A DNA stretch of 64,000 nucleotides from Variovorax paradoxus (lineage in GTDB: Bacteria > Pseudomonadota > Gammaproteobacteria > Burkholderiales > Burkholderiaceae_C). The translations under genes were made by a program, and so were the position numbers. This document shows positions 36,049 to 45,580 of the stretch, one piece after another (the stretch's first letter is position 1; each line of letters opens with the position of its first letter). The stretch is from assembly GCF_030815855.1 (NCBI RefSeq), contig NZ_JAUSXG010000001.1, positions 5,022,001-5,086,000 on the forward strand, written 5' to 3'. The notes beneath the pieces were generated by a model, which worked only from the letters and a program-made list of their open reading frames with translations, had not been told where the DNA came from and searched no databases.

Positions 36049-36741
36049 CTATTTTCCGCCGCCGTTCTGCGGCGACCAGATCAATTTGAGGCGCGAGCGC
36101 TCCTCGTCGAAGCGCGCATTCACGCGCCTCTTCTCGTCTTCCTGCTCGCCGATGAAGCGTTTCTGCACCGCCACGCTCTGTGCGTTGTCCTCGAGCTTGC
36201 GGCGCACCGCGCCCGGCGCCTTGCTGATGTCGTGCTTGTAGAACTCGAGCTCTTCGTCGATCTTCTTGCGGTCTTCGGCGAGTTCGTCCAGGCGCTTCTG
36301 CGCGGCCTGGATCACCGCGTCGATCTGCACCAGCGCCTCCTTGCGCTCGCGGTCGTGCACGGTGGCGTTGGGATAGCGCACCAGCAATGCACGCTCGCGG
36401 CGGCGTTCGTCGATCAGGCGCGCGGCCTGGATCGATGCTTCGCGGGCACGGTCTTCGCGCTCGGCCAGTTCGCGCGCGGTGTAGGTCGGCTCGATCTTGC
36501 GGCGCGTGGTGCCGCTCGGGCTCAGTTCGCGCTGCTCGCGGTCGGTGCATTCGGCAATCGGGCGGTCGGCCGTGAGCGTGCGGCCGCGGGCATCGGTGCA
36601 GGAATAGATGGCGGCCGGCGCCTGTGTGGACTGTGCCGGTGCCTCGGTGGGCAACAGCGCCATCACCAGCAGCAGCAATAGCGGCGGCGCACAGGTGGCC
36701 GCGAACGGCCGGGCCGTCTGATCGAGCTTGCGCACAGGCAT
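36049..36741 (-). CDS. DUF4124-domain periplasmic protein
   Basis: A 230-residue secreted protein. Residues 1-40 contain a hydrophobic signal segment (PPLLLLLVMALLPTEAPAQS). A DUF4124-like segment follows with IYSCTDARGRTLTADRPIAECTDREQRELS, divided by two cysteines that may form a disulfide. The rest (about 90-225) is a highly charged coiled coil rich in Arg, Glu, Lys and Asp. Function is unknown. I chose the ATG at 36741, before the signal sequence and ten bases after the pyrE stop. Confidence 0.75.
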   Translation of the reverse strand: MPVRKLDQTARPFAATCAPPLLLLLVMALLPTEAPAQSTQAPAAIYSCTDARGRTLTADRPIAECTDREQRELSPSGTTRRKIEPTYTARELAEREDRAREASIQAARLIDERRRERALLVRYPNATVHDRERKEALVQIDAVIQAAQKRLDELAEDRKKIDEELEFYKHDISKAPGAVRRKLEDNAQSVAVQKRFIGEQEDEKRRVNARFDEERSRLKLIWSPQNGGGK

Positions 36742-36751
36742 GAGAGGGATC

Positions 36752-37435
36752 TCAGTTGGCGCCATAGCGGGCGCGGTAGGCGAGCACGCGCTCGCGGTGT
36801 GCGCCAAGGTCGGCGGCGGCGTTGCCAGACAGGTAATTCAACAGGTCGTCGAGCGTGGCAATGGCCACCACTTTGAGGCCCAGCTGGTTCCGCACGTACT
36901 GCACCGCGCTGTGGTCCACGTCCACGCCGTTTTCGGTGGCTTTCTCCTGGCGGTCGAGCGCAATGGACACCGCGTGCGGGGTGGCGCCGGCGGCTTCGAT
37001 GGCCGCAATCGATTCGCGCACCGCGGTGCCGGCCGACATCACGTCGTCGACGATGAGCACGCGACCCTTGAGCGGCGCACCGACCAGGTTGCCGCCTTCG
37101 CCGTGCGCCTTGGCTTCCTTGCGGTTGTAGGCAAAGGGGTAGTTGCGGCCGCGCCGGGCCAGTTCGGCGGCCACCGTGGCGCCCAGCGGAATGCCCTTGT
37201 AGGCCGGGCCGAAGATCATGTCGAACTCGACGCCGCTCTCGATCAGCCGGTCTGCATAGAATCCGGCGAGCCGCGCGATCTTGGCGCCGTCGTCGAAAAG
37301 GCCCGAATTGAAGAAGTAGGGGCTCAGGCGGCCGGCCTTGGTCTTGAACTCGCCGAAGCGCAGCACGCCGGAGTCGAGCGCGAACTGGACGAAGTCCTGC
37401 GCCACCGCGCTGCTTTTCTCACCATCTACAGCCAT
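36752..37435 (-). CDS. pyrE: Orotate phosphoribosyltransferase
   Basis: A 227-residue enzyme that makes orotidine 5'-phosphate from orotate and PRPP. Seen: SPYFFNSGLFDDG, FGPAYKGIPLGA, the lysine/histidine loop YNRKEAKAHGEGG, and the PRPP-binding VLIVDDVMSAGTAVRE. The ATG has AAGGA upstream. The start codon lies only 12 bases from the divergent xth start, so promoters must sit inside the opposing coding sequences. Confidence 0.97.
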   Translation of the reverse strand: MAVDGEKSSAVAQDFVQFALDSGVLRFGEFKTKAGRLSPYFFNSGLFDDGAKIARLAGFYADRLIESGVEFDMIFGPAYKGIPLGATVAAELARRGRNYPFAYNRKEAKAHGEGGNLVGAPLKGRVLIVDDVMSAGTAVRESIAAIEAAGATPHAVSIALDRQEKATENGVDVDHSAVQYVRNQLGLKVVAIATLDDLLNYLSGNAAADLGAHRERVLAYRARYGAN

Positions 37436-37447
37436 CGGGAATTCCTT

Positions 37448-38251
37448 GTGTTCAAACTGACCAGCCTCAATCTCAATGGCCTTCGTTCGGCCGCCACGAA
37501 AGGGGTGGCGGACTGGGTGGCCGAACTTGCGCCGGATTGTATTTGCATGCAAGAGATCCGGGTGCAGGCGAGCGACATCGAAGGGCGGTTCGAAGAAATG
37601 GCCGGCCTCAAGGGCTACTTTCATTTCGCCGAGAAAAAAGGCTATGCCGGCACCGCGATCTACACGAAGCATGCACCAAGCGCCGTGGTCGTCGGCTGGG
37701 GCGACGCCGAATTCGACGCCGAGGGCCGGTACCTCGAACTGCGCTTCGACACGCCCGCGCGCAAGCTCTCGATCATCAGTTGCTACTTCCCGAGCGGCAG
37801 TTCGGGCGAAGAACGGCAGGAGGCCAAGTTCCGCTTTCTGAAAGGATTCTTCCCGCACCTCACCGCACTCAAGAAAGAGCGCGAATTCATCCTCTGCGGC
37901 GACATCAACATCGCGCACAAGGAAATCGACCTCAAGAACTGGCGCGGCAACCAGAAGAACAGCGGCTTCCTGCCCGAAGAGCGCGCCTGGATGACCCGGC
38001 TGCTCGACGCCGGCACCGACGGCGCCGGGCTGGTGGACGTCTACCGCATGCTCAAGCCCGACACCACGGCCGAGGCCTACACCTGGTGGAGCAACCGCGG
38101 CCAGGCCTATGCCAACAACGTGGGATGGCGGCTCGACTACCACCTGGCGACGCCGGCGCTCGGCGCGCTGGCGCGCAACGAGCAGATCTACAAGACCGTC
38201 AAGTTCAGCGATCACGCGCCGATCACGGTGGACTACGACTTCACGCTGTAG
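37448..38251 (+). CDS. xth: Exodeoxyribonuclease III
   Basis: A 267-residue AP endonuclease/3'-exonuclease for base excision repair. Seen: TSLNLNGLRSA (Asn), CMQEIR (metal-binding Glu), CGDINIAHKEIDLKN (Asp and Asn), GWRLDYHLA and FSDHAPITVDY (catalytic His). The start is the GTG at 37448, in line with the conserved FKLTSLNLNG N-terminus; no ATG fits. GGGAA at 37437 is a possible ribosome site. Confidence 0.95.
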   Translation: MFKLTSLNLNGLRSAATKGVADWVAELAPDCICMQEIRVQASDIEGRFEEMAGLKGYFHFAEKKGYAGTAIYTKHAPSAVVVGWGDAEFDAEGRYLELRFDTPARKLSIISCYFPSGSSGEERQEAKFRFLKGFFPHLTALKKEREFILCGDINIAHKEIDLKNWRGNQKNSGFLPEERAWMTRLLDAGTDGAGLVDVYRMLKPDTTAEAYTWWSNRGQAYANNVGWRLDYHLATPALGALARNEQIYKTVKFSDHAPITVDYDFTL

Positions 38252-38264
38252 CAAAGGCCACCGC

Positions 38265-39038
38265 TCAGCGCAGCGCGGTCTTACCTGCATGCCGCGCCAG
38301 ATGCACCTGGTGCAGCGTGATCTTGCGCACCTCGGCCTGGCTGGTCTCGATGTGCGCGCGCAGCAGCATCGCGGCCTGGTCGCCTCGGTTGGCGCGAACG
38401 GCTTTCAAGATCTTGGCGTGCTCGTCATAGGTGGCGTCGATGCGCGGCTGCTGCGTGAAGTCGAGCCGCCGGATGATGCGGATGCGATCGGTCACGTCGC
38501 CGTGCACGCGCGCCATCTCGGCATTGCCCGCCGCAGCCACCAGCGCGCAGTGAAAAGCCTCGTCCCACTGCGCCACCTGCGCGGTGTCGCTGCTGCGCTG
38601 GGCCGCGGGCACGAGCCAGATCTCGGCCAGCGCATCGAGCAGGCTGCGGTCGACGCGGCGGTCGGCTTCGCAGAGGCGGTGCACAGCGGTGGTCTCGAGC
38701 ACCATGCGCAGATCGTAGAGCTGCTCGAACTGGTCGAAATCGAAAGGCAGCACGCGCCAGCCGCTGCGGAACAGCACCTCGACGAACCCTTCCTGCTGCA
38801 AGCGGAAAAGCGCCTGCCGCACCGGCGTGCGCGAGACCCCGAGCCGCTCGCTGATCTCGTTCTCGGTGAAGCGGTCGCCGGGCACGAGGATGAAATCGGC
38901 CACGTCGCGCTTGAGCTGCGCGTACACCTCGTCGGCGCGGGTGCGAAAAACGCTTTCGCCGGCGGTGGGAACGGCAGATGCGGGTGAAGCGGAGCGGGAA
39001 CGAACGGTAGGCACGTGTGGAATGGTAGTCGCTGTCAT
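38265..39038 (-). CDS. GntR-family (FCD domain) regulator of the biuret/ureide operon
   Basis: A 257-residue regulator. An N-terminal low-complexity Ser/Ala-rich leader (1-30) precedes the winged HTH (about 35-100) with [41 protein letters not shown]. The C-terminal helical FCD domain (about 105-245) has [16 protein letters not shown] and [13 protein letters not shown]. It is the last gene of the nine-gene operon and overlaps the preceding hydrolase (ATGA). It probably binds the dyad at 47733-47762 ahead of atzF, giving autoregulation. The leader makes the start uncertain; a GTG or ATG further in is possible. Confidence 0.87.
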   Translation of the reverse strand: MTATTIPHVPTVRSRSASPASAVPTAGESVFRTRADEVYAQLKRDVADFILVPGDRFTENEISERLGVSRTPVRQALFRLQQEGFVEVLFRSGWRVLPFDFDQFEQLYDLRMVLETTAVHRLCEADRRVDRSLLDALAEIWLVPAAQRSSDTAQVAQWDEAFHCALVAAAGNAEMARVHGDVTDRIRIIRRLDFTQQPRIDATYDEHAKILKAVRANRGDQAAMLLRAHIETSQAEVRKITLHQVHLARHAGKTALR

Positions 39039-39703
39039 TGCCCACGGCGAAGCGCCGTCAGCAATGCCGTGCTCGGCGCGGTCCAGCCGACGATGCCGCC
39101 CTGCGCGCGGACCATGTCGAGCGTGGCCGCCTTGAAGGCCGGAAAGTAGCTCTCGGTGCAGTCTTCGAGCAGCAGGCAGTCGTAGCCGCGGTCGTTGGCT
39201 TCGCGCATCGAGGTCTGCACGCACACCTCGGTGGTCACGCCGCCAAACAGCAGGTGCGTGATGCCGCGCTCCCGCAGAAGCTCGTGCAGACCGGTGGCGT
39301 AGAACGCGCCCTTGCCGGGCTTGTCGATGACGATCTCGCCTTCGATCGGAGCCAGCGCGTCGATGATCTGGTTGCCCGATTCCCCCGCCACGAGAATCCG
39401 GCCCATCGGGCCTTCGTCGCCGATGCGCAAGGCCGGGTTGCCGCGGTTGCGTTTGGCGGGCGGGCAATCGGAGAGGTCGGGTTTGTGCGCCTCCCGTGTA
39501 TGCACCACGAGACCGCCGGCTTTTCGCCACGCCTCCAAAGCTGCTTTCGTTGCGGGCACGATGGCTTCGAGCAGCGACACGTCGTTGCCCAGGGTTTCAC
39601 CGAAACCGCCGGGTTCGATGAAGTCGCGCTGCATGTCGATGAGAACCAAGGCAGTGCTCTTTGGTCCGAAGTCGTAGGGGAAGGGGTTGGCGTCTATGCG
39701 CAT
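39035..39703 (-). CDS. Cysteine hydrolase, isochorismatase-like family, BiuH paralogue
   Basis: A 222-residue amidohydrolase. The expected triad is visible: D23 ([10 protein letters not shown]), K128 (IDKPGKGAF) and C161 ([10 protein letters not shown]). Q201 (RAQGGI) sits 40 residues after the cysteine, as in BiuH at 41667. It therefore belongs to the biuret-hydrolase-like branch rather than isochorismatase or nicotinamidase. The substrate may be a biuret analogue such as a ureido acid or guanylurea; this is inference. It overlaps the ATPase gene by ten bases and the GntR gene by four. Confidence 0.85.
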   Translation of the reverse strand: MRIDANPFPYDFGPKSTALVLIDMQRDFIEPGGFGETLGNDVSLLEAIVPATKAALEAWRKAGGLVVHTREAHKPDLSDCPPAKRNRGNPALRIGDEGPMGRILVAGESGNQIIDALAPIEGEIVIDKPGKGAFYATGLHELLRERGITHLLFGGVTTEVCVQTSMREANDRGYDCLLLEDCTESYFPAFKAATLDMVRAQGGIVGWTAPSTALLTALRRGQ

Positions 39704-41292
39704 GCTTGCTCCTGCTCGTGATGCCCACCGCCCATGTGCGCGCCGATCACATGCCTTTCAGCGCCCGCGGCCGAAGTCTCGAACACGATGCGCCCCTCAC
39801 TCATCACGACGATGCGGTCGGCCAGCTCCAGCAGCTCGTCGAGGTCTTCGCTGATGAGCAGCACCGCCCCGCCCTTCTCGCGCACCTGCACGATGCGTTC
39901 GTGGATCTCGGCCACCGCAGCAAAGTCCAGGCCGAACACCGGGTTGGCCGCAATCAGCACGTTGATGTCGCCCGCGAGCTCTCGCGCCAGTACCGCGCGC
40001 TGCACGTTTCCGCCCGAAAGGCTGCGGATCGGTGCGCCCTCGCCTTGCGTCTTGACGCCGTACTCGGCGATCCAGTCGCGCGCCCGGTTACGCCACAACG
40101 GAAAGTTCAGCACGCCGCCGCGCGACAAGGGCGGCCTGTCGAAATCGCGCAGCGCCATGTTCTCCGCCACGCTGAGGTCACCCACGCAGGCGTTGCGCAG
40201 CGGCTCTTCGGGGAGGCTTCGAACCTTGAGGCTCCGGTTCTCGGCGCGGCGTGCGTTGTAGGGCTGCCCCATCACCGTCACGCGGCCGGCAAGGCGCGGC
40301 CGCTGGCCGACCAAGGCCTCGACCAGCTCGCGCTGTCCATTGCCGGAGACCCCCGCCACGCCGAGGATCTCGCCGGCGCGCACGGACAGGCTCAGGTCAT
40401 GCAGCGCGAGCGTGCCGCGGTCTCCCTGCGCCTTGAGGCCTTCGACCTTCAGCGCAACCGGTGCCGCATCGGCCACGGGCTTCCTCACGGCGGGCGATGA
40501 AACCGGCGCGGCAACGGCCGTCTCTTCGCCACCCATCATGACCTGCGCCAGCTGTGCCGGGCTCGTGTCCCCCACGCGGCAGTGGTGCACCGCCTTGCCG
40601 CGGCGCAGCACTGTCACGCCGTCGGCGTAGGCCATCACCTCGCGAAACTTGTGCGTGATGATGAGCACGGTGCACAAGCCGCTGCGCGCAAACTCGCGCA
40701 CATGGCCCAGCACCTCGTCCGCTTCTTGGGGCGTCAGCACCGAGGTCGGCTCATCGAGGATCAAGAGGCGCGGCTTCAGGTATAGCTGCTTGAGCAGTTC
40801 GAGCTTCTGCTTCTCCCCCGCGGCAAGCTCCGAAGGCCGCGCGTCCAGGTCGAGGCTGAACGGCGTGGTCGCGAGAAATTCCTTCAGCTCCGCGCGCTTG
40901 GTTTTCCAGTCGATCAACGCCGGCGTCTTGCCGCCCGCGAGCAGCAGGTTCTCCGCCACCGTCATGCCCGGCGCCAGCGTGAAGTGCTGGTAGACCATGC
41001 CGATGCCGAGCGCGCGCGCGACGATCGGGTTGGCAATGTCCTGCTCGCGTCCGTCGATCAGGATGCTGCCCTCCTCCGCGCGTTGGAAGCCGGCCACGCA
41101 TTTCACGAGCGTGCTCTTGCCCGCGCCGTTCTCGCCGAGCAGCGCATGCACCGTGCCGGGCTCGACGCGCATCGTGACGCGGTCCATCGCCGTGAAGCTG
41201 CCGAAGCGCTTGGTCAGCTCGTAGGTGTCGAGCGCGAGTGCGCCGCTGGCCGTCGGGAGTGCACCAATGGCGTGAGGCGATGTGGTGGTCAT
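39694..41292 (-). CDS. ABC transporter ATPase, BMP/nucleoside type (tandem NBD)
   Basis: A 532-residue protein with two nucleotide-binding domains, as in RbsA/YufO. NBD1 is intact: Walker [14 protein letters not shown]-loop [12 protein letters not shown], a degenerate signature [18 protein letters not shown], and Walker [18 protein letters not shown]2 is altered: [10 protein letters not shown] replaces Walker A, the signature [15 protein letters not shown] is kept, and Walker B reads [11 protein letters not shown] without the catalytic Glu. It energises the importer made with the two permeases and the BMP protein. Repeat D2 separates it from biuH. Confidence 0.9.
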   Translation of the reverse strand: MTTTSPHAIGALPTASGALALDTYELTKRFGSFTAMDRVTMRVEPGTVHALLGENGAGKSTLVKCVAGFQRAEEGSILIDGREQDIANPIVARALGIGMVYQHFTLAPGMTVAENLLLAGGKTPALIDWKTKRAELKEFLATTPFSLDLDARPSELAAGEKQKLELLKQLYLKPRLLILDEPTSVLTPQEADEVLGHVREFARSGLCTVLIITHKFREVMAYADGVTVLRRGKAVHHCRVGDTSPAQLAQVMMGGEETAVAAPVSSPAVRKPVADAAPVALKVEGLKAQGDRGTLALHDLSLSVRAGEILGVAGVSGNGQRELVEALVGQRPRLAGRVTVMGQPYNARRAENRSLKVRSLPEEPLRNACVGDLSVAENMALRDFDRPPLSRGGVLNFPLWRNRARDWIAEYGVKTQGEGAPIRSLSGGNVQRAVLARELAGDINVLIAANPVFGLDFAAVAEIHERIVQVREKGGAVLLISEDLDELLELADRIVVMSEGRIVFETSAAGAERHVIGAHMGGGHHEQEQACA

Positions 41293-41326
41293 ATCACGTT
41301 TTCACTGTGCTGGCGGTGATGATCGT

Positions 41327-41587
41327 GTTCGGGGCGCGTGCACAGGCCACCGGGTACTCCCCTCCGCGAATGTCCCCCGGGCTTCGCCCTCCTCCTTGAT
41401 TTCGCTGCGGGGAGCACCCGATGCCCTGTGCACCGGGGCACGCTCCGGGTGTACCGCCGATCAACGATCGCTCTTTGCAACGCTCGCGCTGATGGGGTGC
41501 CTTGCGCAGCGAAATCAAGGGGGAGGCCGCAGGCCGCAGGCCGGAGGACATTCGCGGAGCAAGGTACCCCGTCGGCGGGAGCGCGCC
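41327..41587 (-). repeat. Repeat family D, copy 2: large near-palindrome inside the ureide operon
   Basis: This fills most of the 374-bp gap 41293-41666 between the ATPase gene and biuH. The remaining bases (about 41588-41666) hold no gene I can support. It is the reverse-orientation counterpart of 13164-13414: same arms (CTCCGCGAATG, TCCTTGATTTCGCTGCG) and core CGATCAACGATCG (41458-41470, reverse complement of the copy 1 core). Arms of about 80-100 bp can pair into one giant hairpin. The loops differ more than the arms. Confidence 0.8.
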
Positions 41588-41666
41588 ATGAACAACCAAC
41601 TCGACGAACAGACAAACAAGCATTCATCTCAGTTGCCCGACGCGCCTGGCGCAACACACGACAGCT

Positions 41667-42365
41667 TCATAGCGCCGCCAGCAAGGCCTGCGACGTGGCG
41701 TGCGCACCGAATACACCGCCCTGCATCGTGATCATCTTCAGCGCCGCAAGATGGTTGCCGTGGTCCGTCGCGGCCGTGCAGTCCGACAACAACAGGCATT
41801 CGAACCCGCGGTCGTTCGCATCGCGCATGGTGGTGTGCACGCACACGTCGGTGGTGATGCCCGCGAGGATGAGGTTCTCGATGCCGCACGTGCGCAGGAT
41901 CAATTCCAGGTCGGTGGCATAGAACGAGCCCTTACCGGGCTTGTCGATCACCACCTCACCAGGGAGCGGCGCGAGCTCGGGAATGATCTCCCAGCCCGGC
42001 TCGCCGCGCACCAGGATGCGCCCGCACGGGCCGTCGTCGCCGATGCCCACGCCGTTGGCGCCAATCTGGCGCGATCGCCAGCGCTTGTTGGCGGGCAGGT
42101 CGGCCAGGTCGGGCCGGTGTCCTTCGCGCGTGTGGATGATGTGAAAGCCCAGCGGCCGCATCGCCGCAAGCGTGCGTGCGATCGGCTGGATCGGCGCCTG
42201 CACCAGCGAGAGGTCGTAGCCCATCACGTCGACGTACCCGCCCTTGCCGCAGAAGTCGATCTGCATGTCGATCACGATGAGCGCGGTGTTGTCGGGCCGC
42301 AATGCGCCGTTGCAGGGCCAAGCGTAAGGCTCGGCGTCAACGTGACGGCCAGCTGTTGTTGTCAT
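41667..42365 (-). CDS. biuH: Biuret amidohydrolase
   Basis: A 232-residue cysteine hydrolase predicted to split biuret into allophanate and ammonia. Catalytic D33 ([10 protein letters not shown]), K142 (IDKPGKGSF) and C175 ([10 protein letters not shown]) are visible, with Q215 (MQGGVF). The segments [27 protein letters not shown] and [20 protein letters not shown] match my recollection of the characterised Rhizobium BiuH closely. An allophanate hydrolase gene in the same operon supports this. Its ribosome site (AAGGAG) lies inside the end of the upstream permease gene. Confidence 0.9.
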   Translation of the reverse strand: MTTTAGRHVDAEPYAWPCNGALRPDNTALIVIDMQIDFCGKGGYVDVMGYDLSLVQAPIQPIARTLAAMRPLGFHIIHTREGHRPDLADLPANKRWRSRQIGANGVGIGDDGPCGRILVRGEPGWEIIPELAPLPGEVVIDKPGKGSFYATDLELILRTCGIENLILAGITTDVCVHTTMRDANDRGFECLLLSDCTAATDHGNHLAALKMITMQGGVFGAHATSQALLAAL

Positions 42366-42370
42366 GGCAT

Positions 42371-43294
42371 TCAGCTCCTTGTCGATGAAAGTTCGCCGGG
42401 GCTGCCGACCGCCGCGCTGCCAGGTTTGCAGGTGAGCACCAGGATTGCCAGCGTGAGCACGTACGGCACGGTGTTGAACAGGTGGTAGCCCCAGCCCATG
42501 CCGATGGACTGCAGCGCGGGACCGATGGCGCCCGCACCGCCGAAGAGAAACGCCGCGCCCACACAGCGCAGCGGGCTCCAGCGCGCGAAGATCACGAGCG
42601 CGACGGCGATCAGGCCCTGGCCGCTCGAGATGCCTTCGTTCCAGCTGCCCGGATAGAACAGCGTGAGCGACGCGCCGCCGAGCCCGGCGATGAATCCGCC
42701 CGCCGTCGTCGCCGCAATGCGCAAGCCAGAGACGGAGTAGCCGAGCGCGCGCGTCGCCTGCGCCGAATCGCCCGCCATGCGCACCAGCAGGCCGGCGCGC
42801 GTGCGCGCAAAGCCCCACCAGAGCAGCACGGCCAATGCCACGCCGATCGGCACCAGCGCGTTGAGTTGCAGCGCCGAGCGAACCACGGCATCGTCGCTCC
42901 AGAAGCCGAGCGGAATCGCGGGAATCTGCGGCGCCTGCGGCTGGATCAGCGGCTTGCCCAGGTAGAACGCGAGCCCGGTGCCGAGCAGCATCAGAGCGAT
43001 GCCGGTGGCCACGTCGTTCACGCGATCGAGCGAGCACAACAGGCCATGCAACAGCGCGAGCGCAGCCCCCGCCACCGCACCGATCAGCACGCCGAGCCAT
43101 GCCGAACCGGTGAGATACGCGCCGCCGAAGGCTGCCATCGCCGAAAGCACCAGCACGCCTTCGAGCCCGAGGTTGATGCGGCCCGACTTTTCGGTGAGGC
43201 ATTCGCCCAGGCTCACGAACAGGAAGGGCGCGCCCACGCGCAATGCGCCGCCGACGATGCCGGCCGCGAGTGCGATCCATTGGTCGGCGGTCAT
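42371..43294 (-). CDS. ABC transporter permease, BMP/nucleoside type (second permease)
   Basis: A 307-residue membrane protein of the BPD_transp_2 family with about eight to nine helices. It has the conserved N-terminal [19 protein letters not shown] and the later [25 protein letters not shown]. It partners the permease encoded just upstream, whose stop it overlaps by four bases. The probable cargo is biuret or a related ureide, judged from the operon. The family otherwise carries nucleosides, purines and lipoproteins. Confidence 0.9.
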   Translation of the reverse strand: MTADQWIALAAGIVGGALRVGAPFLFVSLGECLTEKSGRINLGLEGVLVLSAMAAFGGAYLTGSAWLGVLIGAVAGAALALLHGLLCSLDRVNDVATGIALMLLGTGLAFYLGKPLIQPQAPQIPAIPLGFWSDDAVVRSALQLNALVPIGVALAVLLWWGFARTRAGLLVRMAGDSAQATRALGYSVSGLRIAATTAGGFIAGLGGASLTLFYPGSWNEGISSGQGLIAVALVIFARWSPLRCVGAAFLFGGAGAIGPALQSIGMGWGYHLFNTVPYVLTLAILVLTCKPGSAAVGSPGELSSTRS

Positions 43295-44394
43295 TGCGCA
43301 GCCTCCGCGGCATTCGCCTTGGGAGCGGCGCGGCCCGCGCCGAATTCCCCTCCGCGCGGAACGCGCGCGCGCAGTGCGTTCCAGTCGGCCATGCGCAAAC
43401 CCTCGCTCGCGAGGATCAGCACGAAGGCAATGCCTTGCAGCACCAGCACCGAGGCATCGGGCAGACCGAGCCGGCGCTGCAGCAGGCTGCCGGCCGCACC
43501 GAAGCCGCCGAACAGGATCGCGACCGGCACGATGGCCACCGGGTTGTGCCGTGCGATGAACGAGACGAGGATGCCCGCGTAGCCATAGCCCGCGATCAGC
43601 GAGGCGTTGGCATTGGTGTGCACCGCCGCCACCTCGACCGCGCCCGCGAGCCCCGCGCAGGCGCCGCCGAGCCCGCAAGCCCCGAGGATGAGCCGCGTGG
43701 CCGGCAGGCCCACGAGCTGCGCGGTGCGCGGGTTGCCGCCCACCACGCGCACCGAGAAGCCCGACGCCGTCGCGCGCAGCCACCAGCCGAGCGCCAGGCA
43801 GGCCAGCACGCCGATCACGAAACCCCAATGCACGTCCGAGCCGCCGATGCCGCCGATCAGCAGCCCGTCGTTCAGCGCATGGGTGGACGGTTTGTTGAGG
43901 CTGGCCGGGTCGCGCAGCGGCCCTTCGACCAGGTGCTTGAAGATGCCGATCGCGATGTAGGCCAAGAGCAGGCTGCTGATGGTTTCGTTGATGCCGCGGT
44001 ACTGGCGCAGCCAGCCCGCAAGCACGATCCACAGCGCGCCGGCGAGCGCACCGGCCATGCAGACCGCCGCCGTGCCCACGACATTGCCGGGCAGCGGCAC
44101 CGCATGCGCGAGCGCCGCCGAGGCCAGGCCGCCGAGCACCAGCGCGCCCTCCCCGCCGATGACGATCAGCCCCGCACGCGCCGGCAGCGCCACGCACAGT
44201 GCGGTGAGCATCAATGGCGCGGCGCGCTGCAAGGTGTTCTGCCACGAGAACCAGTCGCCGAACGCGCCCTTGAAGAGGGTCGCCCAGACCTCCACCGGAT
44301 CGATGCCGGCAAAGGCCACCAGCACGCCGAACAGCAGCAGCGCCGCCGCAATGGCGAACACCGGCAGGGCGAATTCCTTGAGCGCGTGGCGCAT
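43291..44394 (-). CDS. ABC transporter permease, BMP/nucleoside type (first permease)
   Basis: A 367-residue membrane protein of the BPD_transp_2 family with about nine helices. It has the conserved [33 protein letters not shown] and [19 protein letters not shown] segments. A polar C-terminal tail of about 40 residues ([16 protein letters not shown]) is unusual but not disruptive. It is the first of two permease genes following the BMP binding-protein gene. Confidence 0.9.
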   Translation of the reverse strand: MRHALKEFALPVFAIAAALLLFGVLVAFAGIDPVEVWATLFKGAFGDWFSWQNTLQRAAPLMLTALCVALPARAGLIVIGGEGALVLGGLASAALAHAVPLPGNVVGTAAVCMAGALAGALWIVLAGWLRQYRGINETISSLLLAYIAIGIFKHLVEGPLRDPASLNKPSTHALNDGLLIGGIGGSDVHWGFVIGVLACLALGWWLRATASGFSVRVVGGNPRTAQLVGLPATRLILGACGLGGACAGLAGAVEVAAVHTNANASLIAGYGYAGILVSFIARHNPVAIVPVAILFGGFGAAGSLLQRRLGLPDASVLVLQGIAFVLILASEGLRMADWNALRARVPRGGEFGAGRAAPKANAAEAAQ

Positions 44395-44413
44395 GGTGAT
44401 GATGAACCTGGAA

Positions 44414-45532
44414 TCAGGCCGAGCCGATCACACCTTCGACCAGGTAGTTCATCTTTTCCAGCTCCAGGTCGGTCTGCTTCAGCACCTTGCCGGCCGGCAC
44501 CACGACCGCGCCCTTGTTGTCCTTGATGCCGTCCTTGAAGATGTCGAAGCTGCCCGCGATCATCTTCGCCTTGATGTCGTCGGCCTGCTTCTTCGCAGCG
44601 TCCGGCACCATCGGGCCGTAGGCCGACATCTTCACGTAGCCTTCCTTCAGGCCGCCGCGCAGGAAGTTGGGGTGCGGCTTGCCGGCTTGCGCGGCCTCGA
44701 TCGCGGCCTTGTAGGCCGTGAGCCAGTTCCACTCGGCGCCGGTGAGGTACGCATTGGGCGCGAGCTTCGCCTGGCTTGCGTGGTAGCCGCAGACCATCTT
44801 GCCGCGCTTGGCCGCGGTCTCCACCACCACCTTGGGACCGTCGACGTGCATCGTGAACACGTCGCAGCCCTGGTCGGCCAGGCTGTTGGTAGCCTCGGCC
44901 TCTTTCACGGCCATGGACCAGTCGCCGGTGAAGATCACACTGCAGGTGATGTTCGGCTTGACCGAGCGCGCACCGAGCGTGAAGGCGTTGATGTTGCGCA
45001 GCACCTGCGGAATCGGCTTGGCCGCGACGAAGGCGATCTTGTTGCTCTTGGTCATGTGCGCCGCGATCACGCCGTTCAGGAACTGGCATTCGTCGATGTA
45101 GCCGAAGAAGCTGCCGGCGTTCTTCGGATGCTTGCCCTCGGTCCAGAGGCCGCCGCAGTGCGAGAAGCGTACGTCGGGGTTCTTGGGCGCAACCGCGAGG
45201 ATGTGCGGATCGAAATAGCCGAACGAGGTGGGGAACAGCAGCTTGGCGCCGTCCTGCGAGATCATGCCGGCCATCGTCTTCTGCACCGCGGCGGTTTCGG
45301 GCACGTTCTCTTCTTCCACCACCTTGATGCCGGGCAGCTTCTTGATTTCGGCCGCGGCCATGGCGTGCGCCTGGTTGTAGCCGTAGTCGTCGCGCGCGCC
45401 GACGTAGATCACGCCGACGGTCAGCGGCTTGGGCTGTGCGCCGGCAAGCGCGCTCCAGCCTCCGAGGGTGCCGGCAGCGCCGAGTGCGGCCAGGGACTTG
45501 AGGGAATCGCGGCGATTGAATTGGCTGGTCAT
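44414..45532 (-). CDS. BMP-family ABC transporter substrate-binding protein
   Basis: A 372-residue periplasmic binding protein (basic membrane protein family). A twin-arginine-type signal (NRRDSLKSLAALGAAG) covers residues 6-32, ending ALAGAQ. The mature part has VGVIYVGARDDYGYNQAH, LFPTSFGYFDP, GYIDECQFLNGVIAAHMT and AAYKAAIEAAQ-like segments. The Tat signal suggests export after folding. The ligand is probably biuret or a related ureide, inferred from neighbours only. Confidence 0.9.
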   Translation of the reverse strand: MTSQFNRRDSLKSLAALGAAGTLGGWSALAGAQPKPLTVGVIYVGARDDYGYNQAHAMAAAEIKKLPGIKVVEEENVPETAAVQKTMAGMISQDGAKLLFPTSFGYFDPHILAVAPKNPDVRFSHCGGLWTEGKHPKNAGSFFGYIDECQFLNGVIAAHMTKSNKIAFVAAKPIPQVLRNINAFTLGARSVKPNITCSVIFTGDWSMAVKEAEATNSLADQGCDVFTMHVDGPKVVVETAAKRGKMVCGYHASQAKLAPNAYLTGAEWNWLTAYKAAIEAAQAGKPHPNFLRGGLKEGYVKMSAYGPMVPDAAKKQADDIKAKMIAGSFDIFKDGIKDNKGAVVVPAGKVLKQTDLELEKMNYLVEGVIGSA

Positions 45533-45580
45533 GACGTTCTTTCGGGGAGTTGAAGGAGGTGCAAAAAATGTGCCGCGCGA

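Noticed and set aside
41282..41731. Small frames within repeat D2, including one starting ATGAACAACCAACTC near 41588
   Set aside because: They begin at or cross the palindrome, have no conserved features and run into the antisense of biuH.
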